This document shows positions 43,623-53,130 of a stretch of 64,000 bases of DNA, piece after piece; positions within the stretch are counted from its first letter, which is position 1, and each line of letters begins with the position of its first letter. A model generated the notes under the pieces. The model was not told where the DNA came from. It worked only from the letters and a program-made list of their open reading frames with translations, and ran no database searches. The DNA lies in NCBI RefSeq assembly GCF_044904705.1, contig NZ_JADIKL010000002.1, positions 434,001 to 498,000 of the forward strand. Direction: 5' to 3'. Made by a program: the position numbers and the translations under genes. This DNA comes from Rhodanobacter_A agri (GTDB lineage Bacteria; Pseudomonadota; Gammaproteobacteria; Xanthomonadales; Rhodanobacteraceae).

Positions 43623-43928
43623 GGGGACGACCGGCGTTGGCGAAAATCACGCCATCTTAGCGCCGTTCGGCGTCGTTGTGTTGCGGCGCCGCAAGCGCGA
43701 TCGCCATGGCGATCAAGGGCTTGGATTCAATCGCTGCATTGCGCCCCGACGCCGATGGCGGGGCGGCGCGGGCGCGCCGGACAGGCTTCGTGAGAGCGAA
43801 AGGGCTACGCCGCCGGCCGCGTTGACGCCGTTCAGTGGCGCGCGTACCTTCGCTCCAGCGTCGGGGCCGTTATGCGACGCGTCGACACGTGGTTCGCATC
43901 GTGCTTTGCATGCGGGGGGCGAATCGAC
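43623..43928. promoter_or_regulatory. Divergent intergenic region between phaZ and the cupin gene
   Basis: 306 bp with no gene. It contains a perfect 16-bp palindrome GATCGCCATGGCGATC at 43699-43714, about 77 bp upstream of the phaZ start, which could be an operator. Nothing else is clear. Confidence 0.35.
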
Positions 43929-44954
43929 ATGGCTGCTGGGGAAATCGATTCGGAAACACGGCCGGAGACCCGGGCGCCACGACGGGTGGTGCTGGAGCGC
44001 CGTGCTGCCGCGGACCTGCCTTATCCGGCGTTCCTGCGCGACTACGTCGCGCGGAATCGCCCGCTGGTGGTGGAAAACGCGTTGCCGGCCTGTCCAGCCG
44101 GGCAGCGCTGGACGCCGGCGTTCTTTCGCGAGCGCTTCGCCACCAAACGCATCCAGGTCAGTCCCAGCGAACAGATGACGTTCGCCGACTTCATCGACGC
44201 GGTGCTGGCGTCGCGCGAGGATGCGCCCGGCCCCTATATGTACCGCCTGTTCATCGGCCCCCACATGCCGGAGCTGCTGCCGGACCTGGAACCGCTGAAC
44301 CCCTACGCGTTCCCGCGCCGGCTGGCCAGCCCGCTGATGCCGCGGCAGTGGCGTCGGCCGGACGGCTACCTCAAGCTGCTGATCGGCGGCATCGGCGGCC
44401 GTTTCCCGTTCCTGCACTACGACCTGGAAAACGCGCACGCGACGATCACCGAGATCTACGGCGACAAGGAGTTCATCCTGTATCCGCCGGAAGATGGCGC
44501 GTATCTGTATCCGAAGCAGGAGATGCCGAACCAGTCGACGATTCCGGACGTGCAGCGGGTCGACATGCAGCGGTTCCCGCTGTACGCGCAAACCACCCAG
44601 TACTACACCGTGCTGCATCCGGGCGACATGGTGTTCGTGCCGTCGCGCTGGTGGCATGGCGCGCGGGCGCTGTCGCCATCGATCTCGATCTGCCAGAACG
44701 TGCTCGATGAATCGAACTGGGGTGGCTACGTCGACGAGCTGTGCTCCCGCAAGAGCGGCCTGCCGGAAGCCAAGCGCCACGCCAAGCGGGCGTACCTGAC
44801 GGTGCTCGGCGGCGTGTTGTCGATGCTCGAACGATGGCCGCGCGGTTCCGCCGCATCGGGCGCGGCCGGGCGCGTCGCGCGACTGGCGCCGGTGACTTAC
44901 GCGGAGGCCGGCGATTCCACCACCTGGGCCGTCGCCGACTGGAAGGCGCGCTGA
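43929..44954 (+). CDS. Cupin-like (JmjC-type) domain protein
   Basis: A 341-residue protein; the ATG at 43929 follows a GGGGGG-rich ribosome site, while an ATG at 43872 would add 19 residues. The double-stranded beta-helix holds the metal site HYDLENAHA (H-x-D) and, later, VPSRWWHGARAL with the second His. A lysine in EFILYPPEDG could bind 2-oxoglutarate. The family includes protein and small-molecule hydroxylases of the factor-inhibiting-HIF type, so this is probably an Fe(II)/2-oxoglutarate oxygenase, target unknown. Confidence 0.82.
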   Translation: MAAGEIDSETRPETRAPRRVVLERRAAADLPYPAFLRDYVARNRPLVVENALPACPAGQRWTPAFFRERFATKRIQVSPSEQMTFADFIDAVLASREDAPGPYMYRLFIGPHMPELLPDLEPLNPYAFPRRLASPLMPRQWRRPDGYLKLLIGGIGGRFPFLHYDLENAHATITEIYGDKEFILYPPEDGAYLYPKQEMPNQSTIPDVQRVDMQRFPLYAQTTQYYTVLHPGDMVFVPSRWWHGARALSPSISICQNVLDESNWGGYVDELCSRKSGLPEAKRHAKRAYLTVLGGVLSMLERWPRGSAASGAAGRVARLAPVTYAEAGDSTTWAVADWKAR

Positions 44955-44961
44955 GCGCCGT

Positions 44962-45459
44962 TCAATCCATCCGGCGCAGCTCGGTATCCGCGGCGAGATC
45001 GTGCAGCGCACGGCGGCGCGTATCGAACAGCGCCACGGCGAACCACAGCGCCCATGCGCCGAGCACTGTCCACAAGGTGGCGCGCAGGCCTATCGCCGGT
45101 TCCAACGCGAGCAGCAGCAGTGGCGCGGCAGCGACCAGCACGCGGATCGCCGCCTGCATCAAGCTGATCGTGCCACCGTCGTCGCGGCTCACCCGGATGC
45201 GCCAGGGCCGCATGCCCAGGGTCTGCCCGCCGCGTCGCCACGAGGCGATGAAGTAGGCGGCCACCACCACAGCTTGCAGCACCTGGTACCACAGCGGGAT
45301 CACGGCGTGAGCGCCAGTCTCGATCAGGCGTCCGCCGGTGGCGAGCTGGCATGCCAGTCCCACCACCATCACGATCGCCACCACGATCAGCAAGTCGTAG
45401 ACCAGGGCGATCAGGCGGCGCCACAGTGGGCAGGGCAGGTTGGCGGTGATGGGCTTCAT
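44962..45459 (-). CDS. RDD family membrane protein
   Basis: A 165-residue protein with three to four hydrophobic segments and the RDD-domain start PLWRRLIALVYDLLIVVAIV (Arg-Arg then Asp). GGQTLGMRPWRIRV is the second family motif. The role of RDD proteins is mostly unknown; some act in ion exchange. It is convergent with the cupin gene and divergent from xerD by only 26 bp, so the two promoters overlap. Confidence 0.9.
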   Translation of the reverse strand: MKPITANLPCPLWRRLIALVYDLLIVVAIVMVVGLACQLATGGRLIETGAHAVIPLWYQVLQAVVVAAYFIASWRRGGQTLGMRPWRIRVSRDDGGTISLMQAAIRVLVAAAPLLLLALEPAIGLRATLWTVLGAWALWFAVALFDTRRRALHDLAADTELRRMD

Positions 45460-45485
45460 CGATTCGCTTGCACAAGTCGCGCGCG

Positions 45486-46454
45486 ATGCCCAGCATCGTG
45501 CGCATGAAGAAAGAAGACACTCCTGCCAGTATTACCGATCTCGGGGCCGATCCCGCGGCCGCCATCACCGACGCGGATGCCGCGAGCATCGACGCGTTCC
45601 TGGAGCGCGTGTGGTCCGAGGACGGCCTCGCCGATCGCACGCTGGAAGCCTACCGGCGCGATCTCGAGGCGCTGGCGCGCTGGCTGGCGGGGCGCAGCCG
45701 CTCGCTGCGCGACGCGCAGCGCGCGGACATCTCCGAGTACCACGGCAGCCAGCGTGGCGCGGTGCGCTCGATGGCGCGACGGCAGTCGGCGTTCCGGCGC
45801 TACTACGGTTTCCGCGCCCGCGAGCAGGCGGGCTTCGAGGATCCCACCTTGCTGATCGAGCGCCCGCGCATGCCGCGCAGCCTGCCCAAGGCGCTGGCCG
45901 AGCGCGAGATCGAGGCGCTGCTGAACGCGCCGGACACTGACAGCACATTGGGCCTGCGCGACCGCGCGATGCTGGAACTGATGTACGCCTCGGGCCTGCG
46001 CGTATCCGAGCTGGTCGAGCTGCCGCTCAGCGCGCTCAATCCGCGCCAGGGCGTGCTGCGCGTCACCGGCAAGGGCGGCAAGGATCGGCTGGTGCCGGTA
46101 GGCGAGCTGGCGCTGGGCTACATCGAGCGCTACCTCGCCGGCGCGCGCGCGGTGCTGGCCAAGGGTCGCCAGCCCGCGGCGCTGTTCCTCAGCAAGCGCG
46201 GCGAAGGCATGACGCGGCAGATGTTCTGGACCTTGGTGAAACGCTACGCGCTACAGGTCGGTATCCAGGCCAAACGCATCTCGCCGCACGTGCTCAGGCA
46301 CTCTTTCGCCACCCACCTGCTCAACCACGGCGCCGACCTGCGCGCGCTGCAGATGCTGCTGGGCCACAGCGCGCTCAGCACTACCCAGATCTACACCTTG
46401 GTGGCGAAGGAAGGACTGAAGCGCCTGCATGCGCAGCATCATCCGCGCGGGTGA
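45486..46454 (+). CDS. xerD: Tyrosine recombinase XerD
   Basis: A 322-residue site-specific recombinase; the ATG at 45504 would shorten it by six residues. The N-terminal SAM-like domain (about 25-115) is followed by the catalytic domain with the first Arg in ASGLRVSELVELPL, HVLRHSFATHLL (H-x-x-R), LGHSALSTTQIYT supplying the third His and the nucleophile Tyr. With XerC it resolves chromosome dimers at dif. It is a chromosomal housekeeping gene and not evidence for a mobile element. Confidence 0.92.
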   Translation: MPSIVRMKKEDTPASITDLGADPAAAITDADAASIDAFLERVWSEDGLADRTLEAYRRDLEALARWLAGRSRSLRDAQRADISEYHGSQRGAVRSMARRQSAFRRYYGFRAREQAGFEDPTLLIERPRMPRSLPKALAEREIEALLNAPDTDSTLGLRDRAMLELMYASGLRVSELVELPLSALNPRQGVLRVTGKGGKDRLVPVGELALGYIERYLAGARAVLAKGRQPAALFLSKRGEGMTRQMFWTLVKRYALQVGIQAKRISPHVLRHSFATHLLNHGADLRALQMLLGHSALSTTQIYTLVAKEGLKRLHAQHHPRG

Positions 46455-46533
46455 GATGCCGATTCATAACCGCTCCAGGCGGCTGTGCGAGAATCGGCAG
46501 GCGGCCGATCCCCATCGGCTATCGAGGTGCAAG

Positions 46534-47340
46534 ATGTTGAAGAAGCTGGTGCTGGCCATGTGTGCCGGCGGATTCGCCCTGACCGCCTGCGCGGCCGACA
46601 ATGCCGCCACGGCGACCGTTGCGGCTAGCGCGCCGGCGTCCGACGTGATGCTTGGCAACGGCGTCGACGCGGCTGCGTTGAAGCTGGTGCAGCAGGCGCT
46701 GGCCAAGCTGGCGCCGGGCGTGCAGGTGGACGTGGTGAATCGCGCACCCATCGCGGGTTTCTACCAGGTGATCGCCTCCGGCCAGCTGGTCTACGTGAGC
46801 ACCGACGGCAAGTACCTGATGAACGGCGACCTGGTCGACCTCGGCTCCAAGAAGAGCCTCAACCAGGCCGCCTGGTCGGCTTTCCGCAAGGCCGAGTTGG
46901 ACAGGCTGCCGGCGTCCGCCCGCATCGAGTTCGCGCCGGCGAACCCGAAGTACCGGGTCACCGTGTTCACCGACGTGTCCTGCCCGTATTGCAAGGTGCT
47001 GCACGAGCACATCGCCGAATACAACAAGGCAGGCATCGCGGTGGACTACCTGGCGTGGCCGCGCGAGGGCGTGCTCGATCTGAGCGGCCAGGCAACGCCG
47101 GTCTACAAAGAGATGGTCTCGGTGTGGTGCGCCGCCGACCGCAAGGCCGCGTTCACCGCCGCGAAGGAAGGCCATGCGCCCAAGCAGGCCAGCTGTTCCA
47201 ACCCGGTGCGCTACGAGTTCGAGCTGGGCCTGAAGCTGGGCGTCACCGGCACCCCGGCGATCTTCACCTCCAGCGGCCGGCAGGTGGGGGGCTACCTCAC
47301 CCCGGAACAGCTGCTGCGGGAGCTGCAGAAAGAAGGCTGA
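46534..47340 (+). CDS. dsbC: Disulfide isomerase DsbC, possibly a lipoprotein
   Basis: A 268-residue protein. The active site is C150-P-Y-C153 in FTDVSCPYCKVLHEH, and a structural Cys pair follows (VWCAADRK and QASCSN). A dimerisation domain spans about 40-110. The signal sequence MLKKLVLAMCAGGFALTACA contains LTAC, a lipobox with C19, so it may be lipid-anchored and not soluble. It reshuffles wrong disulfides in the periplasm. It lies 79 bp downstream of xerD, the usual pairing; recJ is not visible here. Confidence 0.92.
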   Translation: MLKKLVLAMCAGGFALTACAADNAATATVAASAPASDVMLGNGVDAAALKLVQQALAKLAPGVQVDVVNRAPIAGFYQVIASGQLVYVSTDGKYLMNGDLVDLGSKKSLNQAAWSAFRKAELDRLPASARIEFAPANPKYRVTVFTDVSCPYCKVLHEHIAEYNKAGIAVDYLAWPREGVLDLSGQATPVYKEMVSVWCAADRKAAFTAAKEGHAPKQASCSNPVRYEFELGLKLGVTGTPAIFTSSGRQVGGYLTPEQLLRELQKEG

Positions 47341-47481
47341 GCGGGCATCGCGGGGCGCTTCGCAAGAGCTTGCGCCTCGGGCTGGGTACCTGGCATCCGG
47401 GCACGGCCATGCCGTGCTGCAGCATCGTCCGGGTGCATCGGCTAGAATAGGCGATCCCATTTGCATGGCGCCGCCCCCCGT

Positions 47482-50400
47482 ATGATCGCACTCGACGGGC
47501 AGAACGCCCTTTCGGCCTTCCGCCTCGAACGCCTCAACGCCCGCCTCGACGCCTTGCATCGCGGTACCCGCGTGCAAGCCGCCTGGTTCGTTTATTTCCT
47601 CGATGCCGCCGCCGCGCCGGAAGGCGCCTTGCACCAGCGTCTGCTGGAGGTGCTCGAAGCGAAGGATGCCGCGCCCGCGCCGGCCACCTTGTGGGTGGTG
47701 CCACGCCTGGGCACGATCTCGCCGTGGTCGAGCAAGGCCACCGACATCTTGCACGGCGCCGGTTTCGCGCTGCATCGCGTGGAGCGCGGCACCGCCTGGC
47801 AACTCGCCGGCATGCCCGACGCCGGCACGCCCGGACACGAGGCGGTGCTGGCGCTGCTGCACGATGCGATGACGCAGTCGGTGCTGGGGTCGCTGGATGA
47901 GGCGCAAGGCCTGTTCCTCGCCGGCCAGCCGGGCGACCTGGTGCACATTGCGCTGGGCGGCGATGCCCGCGCTGCGCTGGCCAAGGCCAACACCGAACTG
48001 GGCCTGGCATTGGCCGACGACGAGATCGACTACCTCGCCGAGCGCTACGCCGAGCTGGGTCGCGATCCCACCGACGCCGAGCTTTTCATGTTCGCCCAGG
48101 CGAACTCCGAGCACTGCCGCCACAAGGTGTTCAACGCGAGCTGGACGGTAGACGGCGTGGAACAGGACAAGAGCCTGTTCGCGATGATCAAGAACACCCA
48201 CCAGCACTCGCCCGCGCACACCTTGTCCGCCTACAAGGACAACGCGGCAGTGATCGAAGGCAGCTCGGGCAAGCGTTTCTTCGCCGGCGCGAACCAGGTG
48301 TGGCGCAGCCACGAAGAGCAGATCGACTACGCGATCAAGGTGGAGACGCACAACCATCCCACCGCGATCGCGCCCTGGCCCGGCGCGGCCACCGGCGCCG
48401 GCGGCGAGATCCGCGACGAAGGCGCCACCGGCCGCGGCGCCAAGCCCAAGGCGGGCCTCACCGGCTTCTCGGTGTCCGACCTGCGCATCCCCGGCCATCC
48501 GCAGCCGTGGGAAGTGGCGCGCCCGCTGCCGCCGCGCATGGCCAGTGCGTTCGAGATCATGCGCGACGGCCCGCTTGGCGCCGCCGCATTCAACAACGAA
48601 TTCGGCCGTCCCTGCCTCGGCGGCTATTTCCGCACCTACGAGCACGAGACCGGCGAAGCCGGCCTGCGCCGCGGCTACGACAAGCCGATCATGCTGGCCG
48701 GCGGCCTCGCCAATATCCGCCACGACCACGTGCAGAAGCGCGCCGTGCAACCCGGCCATGCGGTGATCGTGCTGGGCGGTCCGGCGATGCTGATCGGCCT
48801 GGGCGGCGGCGCCGCTTCGTCGGTGGCCTCGGGCGCGTCCAGCGCCGAGCTGGATTTCGCCTCGGTGCAGCGCGACAACGCCGAGATGGAGCGCCGCTGC
48901 CAGCAGGTGATCGACGCCTGCTGGGCGCGCGGCGAAGCCAACCCCATCGTCAGCATCCACGACGTGGGCGCGGGCGGCCTCTCCAACGCGATCCCGGAAA
49001 TCCTCAACGACGCCGACATGGGCGGCGAGATCGATCTCTCCAAAGTGCCTTGCGACGACCCCTCGCTGTCGCCGATGCAGGTGTGGAGCAACGAATCGCA
49101 GGAGCGCTACGTCCTCGCCATCGCCCAGGAAAACCTGCCGGAGTTTGAGGCGTACTGCGCGCGCGAGCGCTGCCCGTATGCCGTGGTCGGTACCGCCACC
49201 GCCGAGCGCGTGCTGCGCGTGACCGACCCGCGTCGCGACCTTACGGTGATCGACCTGCCGATGGACGTGCTGTTCGGCAAGCCGCCGCGCATGCACCGCG
49301 ACGCGAAGCGCATCAAGCCGCGCGTCGACCTGGTGCCCGACCTCACCGGCATCGGCATGGACGAGGCGCTGCTGCGCGTGCTGCGCCTGCCCACCGTGGG
49401 CAGCAAGAGCTTCCTGATCCATATCGGCGACCGCACCGTGGGCGGCCTCAACCATCGCGATCCGATGGTGGGCCCGTGGCAGGTGCCGGTGGCCGACTGC
49501 GCGGTGACCATGGCCGACTTCGACGGCTACCGCGGCGAGGCGATGGCGATGGCCGAGCGCGCTCCGGTGGCGCTGCTCAACAGCGCCGATGCCGCGCGGC
49601 TGGCAGTGGGCGAGGCGATCACCAACCTGGCCGCCGCGCCGATCGCGAGCCTGAGCGAGATCCGCTTGTCGGCGAACTGGATGGCCGCGGTGAACCACCC
49701 CGGAGAGGATGCCGCGCTGTTCGACGCGGTGAAGGCCGTGGGCATGGAACTGTGCCCGCAGCTGGACATTTCCATTCCGGTCGGCAAGGACTCTCTGTCC
49801 ATGCAGACCGTGTGGAAGGACGGCGACACGCCGCAGCGCACGGTGGCGCCGGTGTCGCTGGTGATCACCGGCTTCGCCCGCGTGGACGACGTGCGCCGCA
49901 CGCTCACGCCGCAGCTCAGGCTCGATCGTGGCGACACCGATCTGTGGCTGCTCGACCTCGGCGCCGGCCGCGACCGCCTCGGTGCGTCCGCGCTGACCCA
50001 GGTGTTCAACCGCGGCGGCGGCGTACCGCCGGACCTGGACGACGCCAAGCGTCTCAAGGCGTTGTTCGATCTGGTGCAGGAGGCCAACCGCAGCGGCTTC
50101 GTGCTGGCCTATCACGACCGTTCCGACGGCGGCGTCATCGTCACCTTGCTGGAAATGGCGTTTGCCGGTCATTGCGGCCTGGAGATCCAGCTCGAAGGCT
50201 GGGCCGAGGCGACCTTGCGCGCGCTGTTCAACGAAGAGCTGGGCGCCGTGCTGCAGGTGGCGACGGCGAACCGCGAAGCCTTCGAGGCGCTGCTGGTGAA
50301 GCACGGCCTCGCCGGCATGAGCTATCGCATCGGCCGCCCCAAGGAAAAGCTCGGCATCAAGCTGTACTCGGGCAGCGAGACGCAGTTCAAGTGGAATTGG

Positions 50401-51354
50401 AGCACGCTGTACCGCGCCTGGAACGAGACCAGCCACGCGATGCAGCAGCAGCGCGACAACCCGGCCAGCGCCGACGCCGAGCTGGCCTGGCGGCTCGACG
50501 ACACCGATCCCGGCCTGCACCCCAAGCTCACCTTCGACCCGGCCGAGAACATCGCCGCGCCGCTGATCCATGCGGCGATCGCCGGCGGCGCCAAGCCGCG
50601 CGTGGCCATCCTGCGCGAACAAGGCGTCAACGGCCAGGTGGAAATGGCTGCCGCGTTCACGCGCGCCGGCTTCGAGGCGGTGGACGTGCACATGTCCGAC
50701 CTCGCCAGCGGCCGGGTGAAGCTGGCCGACTTCCGCGGCTTCGCCGCCTGCGGCGGCTTCTCCTTCGGCGACGTGCTTGGCGCGGGCCGCGGCTGGGCCA
50801 CTTCGATCCTGTACAACGACTACCTGCGCGCAGAATTCACCGCGTTCTTCGCCGATCCGACGAAGTTCGCGCTGGGCGTATGCAACGGCTGCCAGATGCT
50901 GAGCCAGCTCAAGGACATCATCCCCGGCGCGCAGCACTGGCCGAAGTTCCTGCGCAACGCTTCCGAGCAGTACGAGGCGCGTGTGGCCACGCTGGAAATG
51001 CTCGATTCGCCCAGCATCTTCTTCAAGGGCATGGCCGGCTCGCGCATCCCGGTGGCGGTGGCGCACGGCGAGGGACGCGTGCACTTCCCGAACACCTGCA
51101 GCCCGTCCAAGGCGCAGGCGGCGGTTCGCTTCGTGGACAACCGCGGCAAGCCCACCGAGAACTTCCCGCTCAACCCGAACGGTTCGCCCGGCGGCCTCGC
51201 CGGCTTCACCGCCGCCGACGGCCGCGTGACCATCCTGATGCCGCATCCGGAACGCGTCTTCCGCAGTGTGCAGATGAGCTGGGCGCCGGACAGCTGGGGC
51301 GAGGATTCGCCCTGGATGCGCATGTTCCGCAACGCGCGGGTGTGGTGCGGCTGA
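47482..51354 (+). CDS. purL: Phosphoribosylformylglycinamidine synthase (large single-chain)
   Basis: A 1290-residue enzyme with an N-terminal PurS-like part, two PurM-like halves (ATP-binding PWPGAATGAGGEIRDEGATG in the first) and a C-terminal class I glutaminase with the nucleophile in LGVCNGCQML and the catalytic His/Glu at MPHPERVFR. It converts FGAR to FGAM in purine synthesis. A 141-bp leader separates it from dsbC. The next gene begins inside its last codons. Confidence 0.97.
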   Translation: MIALDGQNALSAFRLERLNARLDALHRGTRVQAAWFVYFLDAAAAPEGALHQRLLEVLEAKDAAPAPATLWVVPRLGTISPWSSKATDILHGAGFALHRVERGTAWQLAGMPDAGTPGHEAVLALLHDAMTQSVLGSLDEAQGLFLAGQPGDLVHIALGGDARAALAKANTELGLALADDEIDYLAERYAELGRDPTDAELFMFAQANSEHCRHKVFNASWTVDGVEQDKSLFAMIKNTHQHSPAHTLSAYKDNAAVIEGSSGKRFFAGANQVWRSHEEQIDYAIKVETHNHPTAIAPWPGAATGAGGEIRDEGATGRGAKPKAGLTGFSVSDLRIPGHPQPWEVARPLPPRMASAFEIMRDGPLGAAAFNNEFGRPCLGGYFRTYEHETGEAGLRRGYDKPIMLAGGLANIRHDHVQKRAVQPGHAVIVLGGPAMLIGLGGGAASSVASGASSAELDFASVQRDNAEMERRCQQVIDACWARGEANPIVSIHDVGAGGLSNAIPEILNDADMGGEIDLSKVPCDDPSLSPMQVWSNESQERYVLAIAQENLPEFEAYCARERCPYAVVGTATAERVLRVTDPRRDLTVIDLPMDVLFGKPPRMHRDAKRIKPRVDLVPDLTGIGMDEALLRVLRLPTVGSKSFLIHIGDRTVGGLNHRDPMVGPWQVPVADCAVTMADFDGYRGEAMAMAERAPVALLNSADAARLAVGEAITNLAAAPIASLSEIRLSANWMAAVNHPGEDAALFDAVKAVGMELCPQLDISIPVGKDSLSMQTVWKDGDTPQRTVAPVSLVITGFARVDDVRRTLTPQLRLDRGDTDLWLLDLGAGRDRLGASALTQVFNRGGGVPPDLDDAKRLKALFDLVQEANRSGFVLAYHDRSDGGVIVTLLEMAFAGHCGLEIQLEGWAEATLRALFNEELGAVLQVATANREAFEALLVKHGLAGMSYRIGRPKEKLGIKLYSGSETQFKWNWSTLYRAWNETSHAMQQQRDNPASADAELAWRLDDTDPGLHPKLTFDPAENIAAPLIHAAIAGGAKPRVAILREQGVNGQVEMAAAFTRAGFEAVDVHMSDLASGRVKLADFRGFAACGGFSFGDVLGAGRGWATSILYNDYLRAEFTAFFADPTKFALGVCNGCQMLSQLKDIIPGAQHWPKFLRNASEQYEARVATLEMLDSPSIFFKGMAGSRIPVAVAHGEGRVHFPNTCSPSKAQAAVRFVDNRGKPTENFPLNPNGSPGGLAGFTAADGRVTILMPHPERVFRSVQMSWAPDSWGEDSPWMRMFRNARVWCG

Positions 51355-52091
51355 GGACACCCGCACCGGGACGCCGGTGGCCGACATGGCTGCCGGCACC
51401 CGCCTGGTTGCTGTTGCTGGCCTGCTTGCCGTGGTGGCTGGACCTGCCGTTGTTGCTGGCGTGCGTGTTGGCACTGTTATGGCGCACGGGGTCGCTGCAA
51501 GCGCAGGCGCGGCTGTTGCGGCTCGGCTTGCGCTGGGGCCTGCCGGGCCTGTTGCTGGCGCTCCTGCGCGCGTTCGGTGCCGACGCGCTGGCCTGGTTGC
51601 TGACCCTGCTTGCCGCGCTGGCCGGCTTCTCGCTGCTGGTGCTGCTGGAGAACTGGCTGGATCGCGGTCGGCCGCGCGAACCTTCGCCCGCCGCCGCGGG
51701 CGAATGGCCCGAGTTGGCGATGGCGCCGATCGGGCCGGCCGCCGCGATCATCGAACTGCAGCCGCCGCAATGGCGCGCGCTGGCGGAAAGCCTGGCCGAC
51801 CCGCTGGGCGGCGAATTGCGTTGGCGCGACGCGACGCTGCAACTGGCCGATGGCAGCCGGCTCGATGGTGTGGAACCGCGTTGTGATTTCGCCGTTGATG
51901 GCCGCTGGCTGGCCTTGCCGCTGGCAGGACAGCATGGCCTGTTGCTGCTGGACCGCGGCCGCGGCCGGCGGCATCGCCTGCGCGGCTGGCAGCTGGCCGG
52001 CTGGTACGAAGGCCAGCCGTGGCTGAGCCGCGACGAGGAGCGCATGCCGCTGGCCATCGCCCATGTGCTGGGGCGCGACGAGGATGACTGA
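51345..52091 (+). CDS. Hypothetical membrane protein overlapping purL
   Basis: About 248 residues if the GTG at 51345 is used; CTG or later codons are alternatives because no ATG is present near the N terminus. The first half has three or so hydrophobic helices, very Leu/Trp-rich (WLLLLACLPWWLDLPLLLAC), and the second half is soluble, with WPELAMAPIGPAAAIIELQP. No known domain is recognised. The overlap of ten bases suggests translational coupling with purL, and the gene ends 69 bp before the glycosyltransferase start. Codon use is like that of neighbours, so it is probably a real gene. Confidence 0.65.
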   Translation: MRLRTPAPGRRWPTWLPAPAWLLLLACLPWWLDLPLLLACVLALLWRTGSLQAQARLLRLGLRWGLPGLLLALLRAFGADALAWLLTLLAALAGFSLLVLLENWLDRGRPREPSPAAAGEWPELAMAPIGPAAAIIELQPPQWRALAESLADPLGGELRWRDATLQLADGSRLDGVEPRCDFAVDGRWLALPLAGQHGLLLLDRGRGRRHRLRGWQLAGWYEGQPWLSRDEERMPLAIAHVLGRDEDD

Positions 52092-52160
52092 GCCGCCTCC
52101 CTGGTGCCGTCGGCCCGCGCGTACGCGCATGCCTCACCCGTCCTGCAGCATACTTGCACC

Positions 52161-53039
52161 GTGAATACGCCTTTTGCTCCCTCGCCGCTGCCGTTAAGCG
52201 TGATCGTGGTGTCCGCCGACAGCGGCCAGGGCCTGCGCGATTGCGTGCGCCGGGTGCTGGCTTGCACCACGCCGCTGGAGCTGCTGCTGATCGACAACGC
52301 CTCGGCCGACGGCGTGCCGCAGGCGCTGGCGCGCGCCTACGAACACGAGCCGCGCTTCTGCCTGATCCAGAACCACCGCAACCTCGGTTTCGGCCCCGCA
52401 GCGAATCGTGCGGCGGCGCAGGCGACGGGCCGGATCCTGCTGGTGCTCAATCCCGACTGCCTGGTGGACCAGCCCAGCCTGGACCGCCTGCTCGCCGTGT
52501 TCGCGGACGAGCGGCAGGTCGGCCTGCTCGGCGCCGTGGTCTGCGATGCGCAGGGCCGGCCCGATCCGGCCTCGTACCGGCGCGACCCCTTGCTGCGGCG
52601 TGCGCTGGCCAGCCTGTTCGGCGGTCGCGGCGAGCGCGTCGAGATCGGCGGGGCGATGCCGGATCATCTGGTCGAGGCCGAGGCGGTATCCGGCGCGCTG
52701 ATGCTGCTGACGCGCAACCTGTTCGAACGCCTGGGCGGCTTCGACGAGGGCTATTTCCTGCACTGCGAGGACCTGGACCTGTGCCGTCGCGTGCGCGATG
52801 CCGGCTGGCGCGTGTTGCTGGCCGGCGACGTGCGCGTGCTGCACGGCAAGGGCGGTTCCAGCCGGCATCGTCCGATATTCGTGAGCCGCCACAAACATCG
52901 CGGCATGTGGCGCTGGTTCCGCAAGTTCGACCCGGAAGCGCGCCGGCCGCTGGTGGCGGCCACGGTGTGGCTGGGCATCTGGGCGCACTTCATGGCACAG
53001 ATGCCCGGCCAGTTGCTGCGCAAAGCGAGGAGCGAGTGA
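52161..53039 (+). CDS. Family 2 glycosyltransferase
   Basis: A 292-residue GT-A fold enzyme from the GTG at 52161; an ATG at 52104 is an alternative. It has LSVIVVSADSGQGLRDCV, then the donor-binding LLLIDNASADG and NLGFGPAANRAA, LVLNPDCLV in place of a DXD, and FDEGYFLHCEDLDLCRRVRD, the acceptor/base region shared with rhamnosyltransferases. It probably adds a sugar, such as rhamnose, to a surface polysaccharide. No other polysaccharide gene is adjacent. Confidence 0.88.
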   Translation: MNTPFAPSPLPLSVIVVSADSGQGLRDCVRRVLACTTPLELLLIDNASADGVPQALARAYEHEPRFCLIQNHRNLGFGPAANRAAAQATGRILLVLNPDCLVDQPSLDRLLAVFADERQVGLLGAVVCDAQGRPDPASYRRDPLLRRALASLFGGRGERVEIGGAMPDHLVEAEAVSGALMLLTRNLFERLGGFDEGYFLHCEDLDLCRRVRDAGWRVLLAGDVRVLHGKGGSSRHRPIFVSRHKHRGMWRWFRKFDPEARRPLVAATVWLGIWAHFMAQMPGQLLRKARSE

Positions 53040-53118
53040 AGCGGGGGAAGAAAATGCCCAAGGCAAAATCACTCCGCCGCGTCGCCGCTTTTTTCTCGCT
53101 CCCCGCTTCTCTTCGCTT
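53024..53118. repeat. Inverted-repeat element between glycosyltransferase and EamA genes
   Basis: Left arm AGCGAGTGAAGCGGGG (from 53031, preceded by another AGCGAGG unit) pairs imperfectly with CCCCGCTTCTCTTCGCT at 53101-53117. The AGCGAG-type tandem units resemble a dispersed xanthomonad intergenic repeat. It overlaps the 3' end of the glycosyltransferase gene. Confidence 0.55.
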
Positions 53119-53130
53119 ACTGCCGGCCTC

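Noticed and set aside
45486..46454. XerD as an integrase of a genomic island
   Set aside because: Sequence and the adjacent dsbC gene match the chromosomal dimer-resolution recombinase.
46519..51474. A 1651-codon open frame antisense to purL and dsbC
   Set aside because: Purely a mirror of strongly GC3-biased genes. The sense strand encodes complete PurL with all motifs.
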